A DNA stretch of 64,000 nt from Buxus sempervirens (taxonomy: Eukaryota > Streptophyta > Magnoliopsida > Buxales > Buxaceae): the NCBI GenBank assembly GCA_947561395.2, contig OX387183.1:45626890-45690889 (forward strand), given 5' to 3'. Both the position numbers and the translations under genes were made by a program. The notes beneath the pieces were generated by a model, which searched no databases, was not told the DNA's origin, and saw only the letters and a program-made list of their open reading frames with translations. This document shows, in pieces, positions 11,566 to 23,456 of the stretch. How positions within the stretch are numbered: the first letter of the stretch is position 1; every line of letters begins with the position of its first letter.

Positions 11566-12654
11566 TGTTGCTCCAAAAATGGGCCGGTGTGGACACGTGT
11601 CTGTGGTGATGATGTGTCTCTACGCGGGCGTGCCAGTATCGTTTGATACAATGATTTTCGAGTCGATTCCTGACCCCGGGCACCTGTTCCGAATCTGAAC
11701 CGGGATCGGTTCAGTCGTACTGCAAGTCGCCTGTAATAAAATCGGTCAGGCGATGGTATGAAGGCTAGGGGTTCGGTCTTCGTTTCGGGTTCTTGTAAGT
11801 GTTTGAAAGCAAAAGCAACTAACGGCACACAAATCCTTTTATTATAAAATCGGCCAAATAGCCGAAAGCGACAACAGATAATCCTCAAAATAAAAACAAA
11901 AAGTACAAAAGAAAACCGACAAGGCTCGCAGGACCGGCTTGTCCTGGTCTTATAGCCGTAATCGGGTATAAGCGCAGGAGGAAGGGGGCGGCTGCTTACA
12001 AAGTCGATTCAGGGGGTTCACCTTGGATTGCTACTTACCCGAAAATACACAAGTCACCTGGCGTGAACAGAGCGAGTCTCGGGACCGGCTGCTCGGGATT
12101 CTGTAAAGACAGAACTGCGAGTCAGGGGCGGCCTCAAATTACTCTCCGGTGGCAGGATTCTGGTGTTAATCGGAGTAAAGAGGGGTCGAAGATGTCACTG
12201 CGACTGGAAGCAGTGAGAGAAGTCCTAGTTTATCCGTCTGTGTTAGAGGGGATAAAGGATCACGGATGATCAAAATAATATAATAACCGGTTGCGGTTGT
12301 GTGGATTGTGTCCTCGAGCTCTTCGAATTGAGGCCTTTTATAGCCGCTCCTTGACGGTTGCTCAACTTCCTACTCTCGCACGATCTTCATGGCGGTTGTT
12401 TATCTTCAGTTCTCTGTTTCAAAGTGATAACCGCCCGGCCATGATCTAATAATTCTATTCTTGAACGGCCGATGGCACGATCTTCTGATATTTATGGTTT
12501 TGTCTTATTGGCTTGCGTGGCTCGAACCGCATTCTTCTGTATGCGTGCTGACGCGGCCGGCTCAACCCTTCAAAGTCTACGGGCCGTGGCCTAACCAAGC
12601 CACCTAGGCACCACGTGTCCTTCTCTTATTCGTCGGTTATATAGGGTGTAAACA
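11566..12654 (-). repeat. 3' LTR of the 16.6-kb Tat element
   Basis: 1,089 bp, the same length as the right-hand LTR and about 99% identical to it. A TATA-like box is at about 12336-12342 (minus strand). The LTR ends are TG and CA in either orientation. Confidence 0.92.
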
Positions 12655-12672
12655 TTGCCCCCCTACTTACTT
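12655..12672 (-). promoter_or_regulatory. Polypurine tract of the 16.6-kb Tat element
   Basis: Directly inside the 3' LTR the minus strand reads AAGTAAGTAGGGGGGCAA, a purine-rich primer site for plus-strand DNA synthesis. Its position next to the LTR fixes the polarity of the element. Confidence 0.75.
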
Positions 12673-12803
12673 GTGACGCCGTCATCGGCCGGTGTGATGA
12701 GTAAGTATTTTCGGGTTTTTCAAAATTTGTCCGTCGTTTGATGTGAAAAGATCGCGCCGTTTCCCTACGATCGTAATGATGAAACCTTTCGGATTTCGCC
12801 TTC

Positions 12804-12809
12804 TATAAA
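12804..12809 (+). promoter_or_regulatory. TATA box of the first antisense gene
   Basis: TATAAA, preceded by TTC and followed by GTACC, lies 69 bp upstream of the ATG at 12879. The 5' region is pyrimidine-rich (CTTTTTGGCTG, TCTTCCTC), as is common in plant 5' leaders. The promoter sits in the 3' region of the element, next to the polypurine tract. Confidence 0.55.
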
Positions 12810-12878
12810 GTACCACAGCCGAGATTTTACTTTACTCTTTCTTTTTGGCTGTTTGTCTTTTCTTCCTCTTTGTCTTCA

Positions 12879-15800
12879 ATGGCGGGCACTCTCATACACT
12901 ATCCTTCTACAGTCGAAGTTTTCGGCAACTCGATATCTGTAGGCCCCTTCATTTGTGCCAGTAATGCTCCTTTGGAGGCCCCGACTGAGAAAGTGAGGGG
13001 CCCTTTACTCTTTACTGACGAAGAGAATCTCCATTTACCTCTTCGCTTTCGAAATTGGCCGACTGCTTACCCTGAATGGAAAGCTTGGGTTGACCGGATG
13101 AAGGATCGTTTTGCCGTTGTTTGGCGTAAGACAGGTATTTATGACATGATTATCTTTTCCTGTCATTCTATTCCCTGCAATCGCGATCTTCTCTGCGCCA
13201 TGAGTTCATTCTGGAATACTCATACCAACACCTTCAATTTCCCCTGCGGAATGATGACTCCTACTGTCATGGATGTCTGCTTTATTACTGGTTTCTTCGC
13301 GACTGGTCATGAGATCCGGGTCGGTATGGCGGACCTTAAGGATTACCAGCATTTACCTCCGATGGAAGTGGGTGACAAAGGGAAAGAGGTAGAAAAGAAA
13401 CGAAAGCAACCCTCAACGAAGAATAACAGGGCTTTCAAGAAGGCACGATCTTCTCGGCCAAAAGGTATTGTGTTGTCTGAGAATGAACCTCCACCGTCAG
13501 AGAGCGAATCTCCACCAACTTCAATTCATTCTTCTTATCGGTCCTACATCAAGGACTGTGCCAAATTTCGGCCTCCAGCTTATGCAGATGAGGTGGAACA
13601 CTTCTACTTTCTTCTTTATTTTTTCTGCAACTTTGTGTTCTGTTCCAAGGCTCAAGCAGTTACCAAAGAGTATTACTCATTGGTCAAGTTAATTCTGGGT
13701 GAGTATGAAGTTGCCCTTGCTCCTTACTTTTTATCGGTTTTATACCGTTCACTTCAAGAGTTCGTTCATGGCTCCCTTCAGAATCCTAGGGGGCCATTGT
13801 GGTTTCTCCAATTTTGGGCTTATCACTATTTTCCTTCCCAGTTTTATGCTCAAGTACCAATCCCTCCCAACATGCCTTCTGATTTTGGTGGCCACGCCTG
13901 TTTGGCTGCCACTCCAGCTGTTCTATCTTTTTCTGAATGTTTCCGTTTCTTTTTCAATCTTCATAATTTTCCTACTCCTCCTTTTGAAGTTTCCGCAAAT
14001 TCTCCCGGTTTCCTTTCAATGGTGGATGACATAACTGACGAGCAGCATCTCATCTGGGCCAGTTTTCTGAAGGCTCGAAATTTAAATTATGCTGTGAAGT
14101 CAATTAACAAGAAACCGGGGTATGAAGTATACTTACCCAATTGTGTCGGCCGGCAATTTCAATGTGAACAGAGGATCCCCTTATTTGATATAGATGGTTT
14201 GTTCACAATTAATGCCAAATCTGTTGATCGGCCATCTGTCACTGTAGCCGAGGCTGCCGATATGGAAGATGCTTATAGAGTTACTGCCGTTGAATTTCGA
14301 CTTCCCTTTCTTCCTCGTCATCACGACTGTCGCTGTGATTTCCATGTTTGGTGGAAATCTTTGTGGAACAATATCTGCTGTTATTCGGCCGATTATTATC
14401 TGGAAAGGATGGGTCTGTTTGAGCCTCCGGCTTCACCTGTCCAAGAAGGTATATTCTTATCTTTCTTGTTTCTGATCCGCTTGATGTTCACTCAGTTTTT
14501 CTGTCATTAGGTAAAGTTCCGCCTCTAGCTTTGGAGGCTAGTCCATTTGAACTTTTGCCTGAACCTGTCCAAGAAGATATCAGTTCAGCTATTCGGCCAC
14601 CCGGTGAAACGCCGTTTCTTACCTTGGAGGCTCATGCTTCTCCTTCCGGGGAATTGGCCGAAGATGATGCGTTGTCACCAGAATGTCCTCTCTCGATTGT
14701 CCCGTATGAAGATGATGAGGATCCCGATGACGTCCCACTACGACGGCGTCCTCGGAAGGTACTGAATCTTTTTTGCTCATCTTTTTAGTTTTTTTTTTTT
14801 CTGACACCTCATTCTTCTAGGCTTCGAGTTCCTCGGGTCCAACTGCTTTTTCTTCCAATGTCGTGGAATCCTCTTCGGATCTAGTTGTTGATCCTATGTC
14901 TGTTTTTGATTCGGCCAATTTCTCTGTTCCTACCGAAGCATTGGATTCTCCTGGTAGTGTCGCTGCAGCAGCCCCTTTAGCACTTCCTGAAGATCAGGAG
15001 CATTTATCCATTCGAGAGGTTTCTCCAGAAAGAAGTCCGTCTCCCGACTTACCTCCTGGATATGAGCAGAGTGCTGCCCTACCAGTAGTTGGGATTGCAA
15101 CATCTACCATTTCTATCGGGCCTTCCGACCCTTCTGCCTTGGCCGATATTCCTCCTGATTCTCCTGTCGCATCAACGGAAGTTGATATTAATCGGTCGAA
15201 GCAAAATCTTATCGACTTGGGGAGTTCCAGTTCATCGCTTATTCCTTCTTTTGCTGCGGGATCACTCCCTGGTGATGGCCTATTGGACACTATATTGAAC
15301 GATGTCTGTTCTACTCTCTCATCTGATGGTTCATCTGAGCCCTTATCTCCAACGAGTATCCGATCGGAGATTATTCGCCTCCTCTCTCCAGGAATAATTG
15401 GTATTTCCGAAGAGACTCTTACCCGTGTGATGGCATTGGCTGCACAACTTCGGGATCTGTCTTCTGTATCTCCTGAGGTCAAATCGGTGTTCTCTCAACT
15501 TACTCTCCTTTACCCTTATAAAGTTGTCTTTGACCATCTTTCGGCCAAATTACATGAAATGAGTAATACGGCCGATTCTGTTGATGGCCGATATCAACTT
15601 TTGCAACAGTTGAGGAATGAGCGCGAGATTTGTCATCATCAGTTTACTGATGCGGCCCACCGTATAAATATTATTGATGATGACATTTCGGCGGTCGACC
15701 GTCAGATTGCTGAGTTTCAATCTAGAAGGTCTGATCTTGTAAATCAACGAGAGGAACTTCTTCGTACACATAACTCTATTGATGACACCTTGAAAGAGAA

Positions 15801-15957
15801 GACCCGTCAGTGCATCGAGATCTCCCACGAGCTGAAATCGGAGATAGAGTTGGCTCGAGGTTCCTCTCTGCTTCGGTCCACTTTGGTTGAAGAAAGACGG
15901 TCTGCCCAAGAGTCTTTTGACCGTATATATTCTGCCATTTTAAATACTTCTTTGTAA
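12879..15957 (+). CDS. Antisense plant mobile domain (PMD) protein gene A, predicted three exons
   Basis: The ATG at 12879 (MAGTLIHYPST) opens a long frame; the same frame continues a few codons further upstream without an ATG. GT-AG introns of 62 bp are predicted at 14449-14510 and 14759-14820, and both keep the frame, giving a protein of about 984 residues. Residues of about 50-155 carry the first half of a PMD (PF10536-like), with WPTAYPEWKAWVDRM and the signature FPCGMMTPTVMDVCFITGF. A basic insert at about 165-215 (KKRKQ...KKARSSRPK) resembles a bipartite nuclear signal. The second PMD half follows at about 220-340 (ALAPYFLSVLYRSLQEF, WFLQFWAYHYFP). The C-terminal part is acidic and Ser/Pro-rich and ends in a long coiled coil (about 850-975). 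PMD proteins of the MAIN/MAIL group act in the nucleus in silencing and genome stability; the role of an element-borne copy is unknown. Confidence 0.75.
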
Positions 15958-16297
15958 AGCATTTAATGAATTAAACTCTTTTTTGGAATCCATTTTGCCA
16001 ACTGTCCTAGCCGTCAGAATCGGCTCCTTTTTCGACAAAGTCATCTTTTCAATTTGATTCATCCGTATGATCTTTACCCTTAAAAACGCTTTTTTCGAGA
16101 AGATATCGAGCCGCCGTTTCGATTTCTTCGGGAAGGCGATCGTACTATCAACATCTTTTTCGGGAAGACAGCAGTCTTATCAACGCCCTTCTCGATATTT
16201 TGAATCATTACGAGCTCTCCTTCCTGCATACGTTTCCTTGTTTCGTTCCGTCTTCTTCTTCCTTCGAGCTTTTCTTCTCTGGTTTCTGGTATCGATC
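15958..16297 (+). promoter_or_regulatory. Spacer between the two antisense PMD genes; probable promoter and 5' leader of gene B
   Basis: 340 bp separate the stop of gene A from the ATG of gene B. The last 200 bp are pyrimidine-rich, like the leader of gene A. No clear TATA box was found. Confidence 0.35.
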
Positions 16298-19052
16298 ATG
16301 GCGGACGACAACCCTAACGACTTGAATCTGTTCCTTGATGGTGAGGATGGTCCTGTTCTTGGTCCATGCACTGATGACGAGACGGAAAAGGCTCCAAAGG
16401 TCCTGCACTCTTCCTACCACTTGATCAGCGCCTCTGATCCTGTGAGATGGGGTAATCTGATTACTCTTCCTCGCTCCTGGCCTAAGTGTTCCCCTGAGTG
16501 GAACAAATGGGTTGAGCGTTTAGGGTCTTATTATATGGAGACCTGGGTTAGGCTAGGTTTGGCGGAGATGATCTTCTATTCCACCTTCTACATTCCCTTC
16601 AATCCTATTTTGCTTGGGGTGGCCTCATTTTTCTGGTGTCGGGGTTCCAACACCTTCTCCTTTTACCATGGGCCTATGACCCCAACCCTGTTGGATGTTT
16701 GCTGCATCACAGGTCTTTCGGTTCTTGGGGAAGAAATAGATTCTACCCTGTCCGTTTTCTCATCTTCTGTTTTTAACACCGCTCATGCTTCTTCTGCTTT
16801 CGGCACCTTTGTCCGTGCTGAGCGAGTTTCAAATACCGATAATCCTCCTTCCCTTCAAGAGCATTGCTCTTTTTTGCTGTTTTTTCTTTGCCATTTCTTC
16901 TGCTGTGGCCCATCTGCTCAGATGGTAAAGGAGTTTGCCGGTATTGCGGTAGCCCTTGCCCAGGGTCGCCGTTTGGCTCTAGCCCCTTTCTTTCTCAGCC
17001 AGGTCTACCGTGGTTTACACAGTCTGTCTTCCGGCCGATTAGGGGTTGCCAGTGGCCCTCTTTGGTTTTTACAATTCTGGTTTTACGAATACTTCCCCGG
17101 CTTTTTCTGTACAGCCGTAGATAACCCTTTTCCTAATTACTATTATGCCGGCCGTCGCTGGCTTACCGCAACACCCATGCAATTGTCTTTCACGGCTGTT
17201 CTTGATTTCTTCCTGGTAGGTCTACAGGAAAATAATCCTCCTTTATTCCATCACTTTTCTTTAGACCAATTTCATGGGTCTCCCCTTTATGCCGCCATCA
17301 ATTCTTCTCCAGAGGCTCGCCGACGTGCTACGGCCAGTTTTCTTATTGCCCGTGAGCTTCCTTTTGGCTTGCATAACCGAGATGCTCCTGCCACTTCTAG
17401 AAGAGAAGGGGTGGAAATATATCTGCCGCATTTCGTCAGTCGGCAACTTGGTTATGGCCAAGGCATTCCTCTGGTGGTGTTTTCATCTACCAATGGTGGC
17501 TCTCGGTCTGTTTTGAGCCCTAGTTACCTGTCATTAGCAACTTCTCGGTTCCGCGATCTTTCTGATCGTTTCCGCAATTATCCTCTTCCCCGGGAATCCT
17601 CAGTTGAACCTTCCTTTCGTCGATGGTGGTCTCAGCTTTACTCTGACTTTGTCCGGCTTGATGCAGAGTCGTATACTGCACTATTTCGACCGAATGCGGT
17701 CGATATAGCGAGTATAGGCAAACTCCGCGGGTATTATGAGGCCCGTTACCCAGGTAACTTTCTTTTATGTTTTTATAAATTGATCTTCTTTATTCGGTCG
17801 CGTCTGACTTTCTTTTTCTTTATTAGATGATCCTCGATCCTCCCATGTGAAGAGCAAGAAAAAGAAAGCCGAGACGTCGGTCACCTTTAACTGGCGGCGA
17901 CCTTCCAAGGTTTCTGCCAGTCGGAGCAACCCTTCTTCCAAACAGTCGCCTTTGAAAAAACGGAAGATTGGTGAGGTATCGGATGGTCGTGCTTACGTTA
18001 CTCGTTCCAGTTTGCGACTCCGAGTTCAGCATCCAGGTGAGCGTGTCGTCGTGGCTGACGATTCTTCGGACGAGGAAGAAGACATCGATTTATTTCGTCC
18101 TCAGCATGGGCCTCCAGTTCATTCTGGGAGTAGTGGTAGATCAACTCCCATGCCGACTCCTCCTCGTGCATTTCATTATGCTAGTCCCCCAACCTCAACT
18201 CGATTTGTCACTCCTTCGACCGATCCGTTGCCTAGTGCATCTAGGCCGGCTCCTTTCTTCCCTCGTCCCGTGGTTGATGAAGCTGGTCCATCCACTGTTC
18301 CTGGTGCTACTTCCTCTGGTTCTTCTTCTGGTGAATTACCTTCTGAGCCAAAAATTCCTGTGGCCAAGGAAGAAAATTATAGACCCCTCCCTGGTACTTG
18401 CTTCGGATTTGTCAGGTTTTGCTTCATGGAAGTAGACCGTTGTCTTTCATCTCCAGAATTTCATGACCTTCGTCCAGCATTTCTTTCGGATTTTGACAGT
18501 TGGAACGAACTCCGCTCCTTTGTTCTTCGTCGGCCTGAAGAACTTTCTGACGAAGAATTGTCAGAAGTTCGGTTGTTGATATGCAGAGCCGTAGTGATGA
18601 ATTCTCGCGGGGATCGTTCAACCGGAGATCGGCTGATGTCCATGCTTGGTTTTTATAGTGCTGTGCCGCAGCTAAGGGAAGCCATGGACTTTCTCCGTTC
18701 TGTCAACGTGAGATGTTCCGATTTTCGCCAAGAAATTCGTGCTGTATATGGTCATAATCGCCATTTGGAAACTTTGAGGTGGTCTCTTCATAAAAATTCT
18801 CTTGGCCAGGGCTCTATTGCTGGTGACCCATCAGATACTGCTTCGGACGACTTATCTCGGCTACAATCTGAGGAACATCATCTTAAAGAATCTATCCAGA
18901 CTCAGATGCTGCTGATCGAATCGAGCCGTCACCGTTTGGAGGAGCATATGAGGGATGAAAGGGAGGTGGAGGTGCGTCGAGCTGAGATGCAATTATTATT
19001 GGAGCGGGTGAAGTATGATCATGCCCAATTTCAGACTTGGTTCGAAAGGTAA
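16298..19052 (+). CDS. Antisense plant mobile domain (PMD) protein gene B, predicted two exons
   Basis: The ATG at 16298 starts MADDNPNDLNLFLDGEDG. One GT-AG intron of 73 bp is predicted at 17754-17826, in phase 1 and just after the PMD, the same relative place and phase as the first intron of gene A. The predicted protein has about 893 residues. The PMD spans about residues 40-330, with CSPEWNKWVERLGSYYMETW, FYHGPMTPTLLDVCCITGL, ALAPFFLSQVYRGL and WFLQFWFYEYFP. Exon 2 opens with basic clusters (KSKKKKAE, PLKKRKIGE) that look like nuclear signals, then a Ser/Pro-rich part, and a C-terminal coiled coil (SRLQSEEHHLKESIQ through ERVKYDHAQFQTWFER). Genes A and B are diverged tandem relatives. Both run against gag-pol and converge on the end of pol. 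Confidence 0.75.
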
Positions 19053-19880
19053 GGTTATAAAACCTTTTCTAAACAATCATACCGTTTGTTCGGTATTCAC
19101 TTTTTATGATAATGCCATATGGCTGGCATTTTAAACTTTATTCAGCCGACTCCTCGGCTTTTATTAAACGGTAGTTTTTTGCATGCTTTTTGGATGCGTA
19201 ACATACTCGTTTTATTTCATATCTACTGCTCGTCATAGAAAGATTAGAACTAAACAAACAAAATAAGAATGTTTTTATTTCAACATTGATCTTTCATACA
19301 ACCAAAGCCGAGCTCTTCTGGCTCTTTCATACAATCAAGGCCAGATGTATCAGCCGGGGTATGATAATACAACCGGGGCCGATATGCCCCTGAAATTGCT
19401 CCGCACTCCAACCATAGACGGTGTTAGTGAGGGCCAATTCCTTCAAAGGGGCAAGAGGAAAGAGGGGGGGGATGGCGACTATTCCGACCGGCGTAAATGC
19501 TGGTCGGAGGAGAGAACTCTCATCTCTACCCAGAACTTGGTGGGAGAAGACCCACCGTGATGGGGTCAGCGAGAGTAGAGTCGCCTTTTCCGATCCCGCC
19601 CATTCTCATGAAGTCATCGGCTTTGTTGACTTCTTTTTCTCCGATCGTCTCCGACATCGGCTCTTGACTTTTCGCCATCTCTTCTCTTCTTCCCTTTCTT
19701 GAAAGAATGGCGAGCATTGCCTTAGTATTTATAGACCGATCGTTAGAAAGAAGATCAATGGGTCTGAGCGGATCTCGAAGAGATTTCCTATTTTAGTCTA
19801 ATCCGCACTGTATGTCGGCTCCTCGATTTGACAATGCCATTTATTTGGCGTTGCAGGTACCGAACAGTAGATATTTTATT
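19053..19880. other. Convergent region between antisense gene B and the end of pol
   Basis: About 830 bp should hold the 3' ends of two facing transcription units: gene B from the left and gag-pol from the right. The short open frames here (for example 19345-19560) have no recognisable domain. No terminator or poly(A) signal stands out clearly. Confidence 0.4.
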
Positions 19881-22800
19881 TTATTCCTGATTTTCCTCAG
19901 GTTGGTTATTGATTTCGCGGCTTTCCCATAGAGTGGGAAAGTACCGTTTCAAAAACTGGCCGTTGATAATCTTCTTTTCTTGGCCATCCAATGACTGTAT
20001 ATGGTATGCCCCCCCGGGCAATACCTTGCTGACTTGTAATGGTCCTTCCCACGTGGGGGACCATTTTCCATACAAAGAATCCTTTTTCCCTATTGGCAGC
20101 AGGGTTTTCCACACTAAATCTCCTTGAGCGAATGATTTGTGTTTTACTCGGCGATTATAGGATCTTGCAATCCTTTGCTTGAGGGCTCTCTGCCTATCCA
20201 GGGCTAGCCTCCTCATCTCTCCCAAGTCTTCTAATTCAACTAACATTGCTTCCGTGTAATCCTTGGGAGTGAAATTATTCTGAATAGCCACCCTTAACGA
20301 TTTGACCGTGATTTCGGCCGGAATAACTGCCTCATGACCGAAGGTTAAGGCAAAAGGGGTAGTTCCAATAGACGTCTTGTAAGACATTCGATACGCCCAC
20401 AATGCTTCAGATAAGAGTTTATGCCAACTTCTTGGCTTATCCTCAATCATCTTTCTTAGGATATTTTTCAACACCTTATTCGTGGCTTCAGCTTGCCCAT
20501 TTGCCTGTGCGTAATAGGGTGTAGATTGAATCATTCTGATGCCATATGTTTTGGCAAATTCCGTCACTTCTTGTCCTACAAAAACGGTACCTGAATCGGT
20601 CGTAATGGTTTCGGGGATACCGTATCTGTGAATTATCTGTTCTCTGATAAACTCAATCACATCCGATTGTTCCACTTTTTTCAAAGGTTTAGCTTCTACC
20701 CATTTGGTGAAGTAATCGGTGGCCACTATGATGAAGTTGTGTAGACCGGTCGAAGAAGGATACACTTTTCCAATCAAATCCATTGCCCAACCTCTGAAGG
20801 GCCATGGCTTGACTATGGTTTGCAATTCAAATGCCGGCACCCTCTGAACTGGTCCATGTTTCTGACATTCTTGACATCCTGCAGCGAACATCTGACAATC
20901 TTTCAAGATTGATGGCCAGTAATAACCATGCCGACGTAATAACCATCGCATCTTGACTCCTGCTTGGTGTGCGCCACAAATCCCTTCGTGTACTTCGGCC
21001 ATTATTAACATGGCTTCTGTTGGGTTGACACATCTAAGTGGGATGTCCTCAATACTTTTTTTATATAGCTCATAGCCCAGAATAAAATAGTTGGCAGCTT
21101 TCCTTTTGGTCGATCTGCTAGTCTTTATAGTAGGATCTTTAAGATATCCCCAGATCTCACCTCTCCAATCCTGTCTTATTGTCTGGTTACAACATGCTAA
21201 TGAATCCACCAGAAATAGTCTTTTCTCGGAGTTGGGGAGAGATTGTATGGTTACCGTTCTAACTGAATCGCGCAGTCTGAGTCCAGATGCCAACTGGGCT
21301 AGTTCATTAGCTTGGTAGTTTTCCTTCCTTGGCCGATGTTCGAATTCAATTCTATTGAACTGCTGGGCCAAGAATCTCGCCCTTCGTAGCAACAGTACTA
21401 ATGACTCGCTATTGCAGTTATATATGCCCTCCATTTGCTTCAAGACGAGTTGGGAATCTCCAACAATATTAACTGCTCTAGCACCCATTTCCCATAGAAT
21501 TTCCAACCCTATAATTGTAGCTTCAAACTCTGCCTGATTGTTTGTGGATAATTCTTCAAGCTGAAATGCATGTTCGTGCTTGTCACCAGTAGGTGAAGTT
21601 ATTACTACTCCGATCCCAGAAGCAAACTCTGTTTTTGAGCCATCAAATTCCAGTGTCCATGGTTGGAATTCGGCATAACAAAAACTGGCATGAAATACTG
21701 GGATATCCAATTCTTTTTCCTGCACACTAGATGGATGATCGGCCAAAAAATCGGCCAATGCTTGTCCCTTTACCGCTTTCTGCGGTACATATTTAAAGTC
21801 GAATTCCATCAGAGTCAGGGTCCATTTTCCGAGTCTACCACTCACCGTAGGCCGAGTGAGCATGTACTTGACCACGTCAGTGGCTGCTATGACGAAAATT
21901 TCTTTGGCCGACAGGAGATAATGTCGTAATTTGGTAGCTGCATAATAGAGTGTTAGACACAACTTCTCTAGATTAGTGTACCTTTCTTCCACTGGAGTCA
22001 GGAATCTACTGAGGTAATAAATGGCCTGCTCATATCCTTGATCGTTCTCTTGGGCCAACAAGACTCCAACTGAATCGCTCGAAGCCGCTATATAAAGTTT
22101 TAGCGGCCGTTCTTTTGAAGGTGGCACCAAAACCGGTGGGGTTGCCAAATATTGTTTGATGCCTTCAAAAGCGGCTTGATGGTCTTCATTCCAGATAAAC
22201 TCTTCAGTATTCTTGATTTTCAATAATGGGGATAGGACCCTGATCTTCCCGGCCAGGTTTGAAATGAATCTTCTCAAGAAATTCACCTGGCCGAGCAACC
22301 TTTGTAGCTGTTTCTTATTGGCTGGTGGTTTGGCCTCTATGACCGATTTTGCCTTATTTTTATCGACCTCGATTCCTCTCTGGTGTACGAGAAAGCCTAG
22401 GAAATTTCCGGCCGATACACCAAAAGCACACTTTAATGGATTCATTTTCAAACTGTACTTACGAAGTCGTTCAAAAACCTTCTTTAAATGCTGCAAGTGG
22501 CCCATTTCGGTCTGAGACTTTATCACAACATCGTCAATATATACCTCAAGTATTTGACCGATCATGTCATGGAAGATAAGATTCATTGCCCTTTGATAGG
22601 TTGCGCCAGCATTCTTTAATCCGAACGGCATAACCACCCAACAATAAGTTCCTAATGCTCCTGGGCATCGAAACGCCGTTTTAGCTACATCTTCCTCGGC
22701 AATAAAGATTTGATTATATCCGGAGTGGCCGTCCATAAATGACAAAAACTTATGCCGTGATGCATTATCAACTAAGAGGTCTGCGATCGGCATTGGATAT

Positions 22801-23456
22801 TCGTCCTTGGGCGTTGCAAAATTCAGATTGCGGAAGTCAATACATACCCTAATTTGACCATTCTTTTTAATTACGGGTACAACGTTTGAAAGCCACTCGG
22901 CATATCGTATCGGCCTAATAAACCCGGCTGATAAAAGCCGTTCTATTTCAACCTTCACTTTACATACCACGTCGTCACCCATCCTTCTTGAAGGTTGTCT
23001 GAATGGTTTAAATTCTGGCTTGATAGGGAGCCTGTGTTCTACCATTCTTCGGTCCAATCCTGACATCTCTTGATAAGTCCAGGCGAAACAGTCCAAATAT
23101 TCAGTTAACAATAGTCTCATTTCTTGTCTGACCGAAGGTGGTAATAGCTTACTCATGAAAACAGGCTTCTGTTCCGCCTCTGTCCCCAGGTTGATTTCTT
23201 CTAATGGATCTTGGGTATCTACCTTCAGGTCTTCTAATTTGGCTGGTGCTGCTTGTAGGTCGGCGAGAGTAATCTCATTCCGGCCTTGTACCCTTTCATC
23301 TTCTTGTTCATTAATGAATTCGGCCGAGTTTATCATTACCTCGCCGTTTTCCAGCCATTCTTGTTCCTGCTGCAACTTCCCTATCTTTTCTTCCTGCATG
23401 TAAGCCGTCATCTTTCTTAGGACGGCTTCTGCGACTTCTGATGGTTTAACCATCAT
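19881..23456 (-). CDS. pol: Tat pol polyprotein (RT, RNase H, archaeal-type RNase H, integrase)
   Basis: One open frame of 1,191 residues, overlapping the end of gag-protease by a few bases in another frame. Reverse transcriptase covers about residues 160-345, with DFRNLNFATPKDEYPMP and the catalytic YIDD near residue 305. The gypsy RNase H follows (about 430-600). A second, archaeal-type RNase H (about 615-745, FDGSKTEFASGIGVVI, then the NNQAEFEA motif) marks the Tat lineage. Integrase has the HHCC zinc region (HEGICGAHQAG, CQECQKH; about 815-870) and the DDE core with WAMDLIG and TDSGTVFVG (about 885-1000). The domain order is canonical and the frame is open throughout. It makes the DNA copy and inserts it. 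Confidence 0.93.
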   Translation of the reverse strand: MMVKPSEVAEAVLRKMTAYMQEEKIGKLQQEQEWLENGEVMINSAEFINEQEDERVQGRNEITLADLQAAPAKLEDLKVDTQDPLEEINLGTEAEQKPVFMSKLLPPSVRQEMRLLLTEYLDCFAWTYQEMSGLDRRMVEHRLPIKPEFKPFRQPSRRMGDDVVCKVKVEIERLLSAGFIRPIRYAEWLSNVVPVIKKNGQIRVCIDFRNLNFATPKDEYPMPIADLLVDNASRHKFLSFMDGHSGYNQIFIAEEDVAKTAFRCPGALGTYCWVVMPFGLKNAGATYQRAMNLIFHDMIGQILEVYIDDVVIKSQTEMGHLQHLKKVFERLRKYSLKMNPLKCAFGVSAGNFLGFLVHQRGIEVDKNKAKSVIEAKPPANKKQLQRLLGQVNFLRRFISNLAGKIRVLSPLLKIKNTEEFIWNEDHQAAFEGIKQYLATPPVLVPPSKERPLKLYIAASSDSVGVLLAQENDQGYEQAIYYLSRFLTPVEERYTNLEKLCLTLYYAATKLRHYLLSAKEIFVIAATDVVKYMLTRPTVSGRLGKWTLTLMEFDFKYVPQKAVKGQALADFLADHPSSVQEKELDIPVFHASFCYAEFQPWTLEFDGSKTEFASGIGVVITSPTGDKHEHAFQLEELSTNNQAEFEATIIGLEILWEMGARAVNIVGDSQLVLKQMEGIYNCNSESLVLLLRRARFLAQQFNRIEFEHRPRKENYQANELAQLASGLRLRDSVRTVTIQSLPNSEKRLFLVDSLACCNQTIRQDWRGEIWGYLKDPTIKTSRSTKRKAANYFILGYELYKKSIEDIPLRCVNPTEAMLIMAEVHEGICGAHQAGVKMRWLLRRHGYYWPSILKDCQMFAAGCQECQKHGPVQRVPAFELQTIVKPWPFRGWAMDLIGKVYPSSTGLHNFIIVATDYFTKWVEAKPLKKVEQSDVIEFIREQIIHRYGIPETITTDSGTVFVGQEVTEFAKTYGIRMIQSTPYYAQANGQAEATNKVLKNILRKMIEDKPRSWHKLLSEALWAYRMSYKTSIGTTPFALTFGHEAVIPAEITVKSLRVAIQNNFTPKDYTEAMLVELEDLGEMRRLALDRQRALKQRIARSYNRRVKHKSFAQGDLVWKTLLPIGKKDSLYGKWSPTWEGPLQVSKVLPGGAYHIQSLDGQEKKIINGQFLKRYFPTLWESREINNQPEENQE

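Noticed and set aside
11505-11888. Minus-strand frame of 127 codons at the left LTR
   Set aside because: It is LTR sequence, the same as the upstream extension of the gag frame at the right LTR; no evidence that it is translated.
19345-19702. Short plus-strand frames between antisense gene B and pol
   Set aside because: No domain, overlapping frames, and position in the expected 3' untranslated region.
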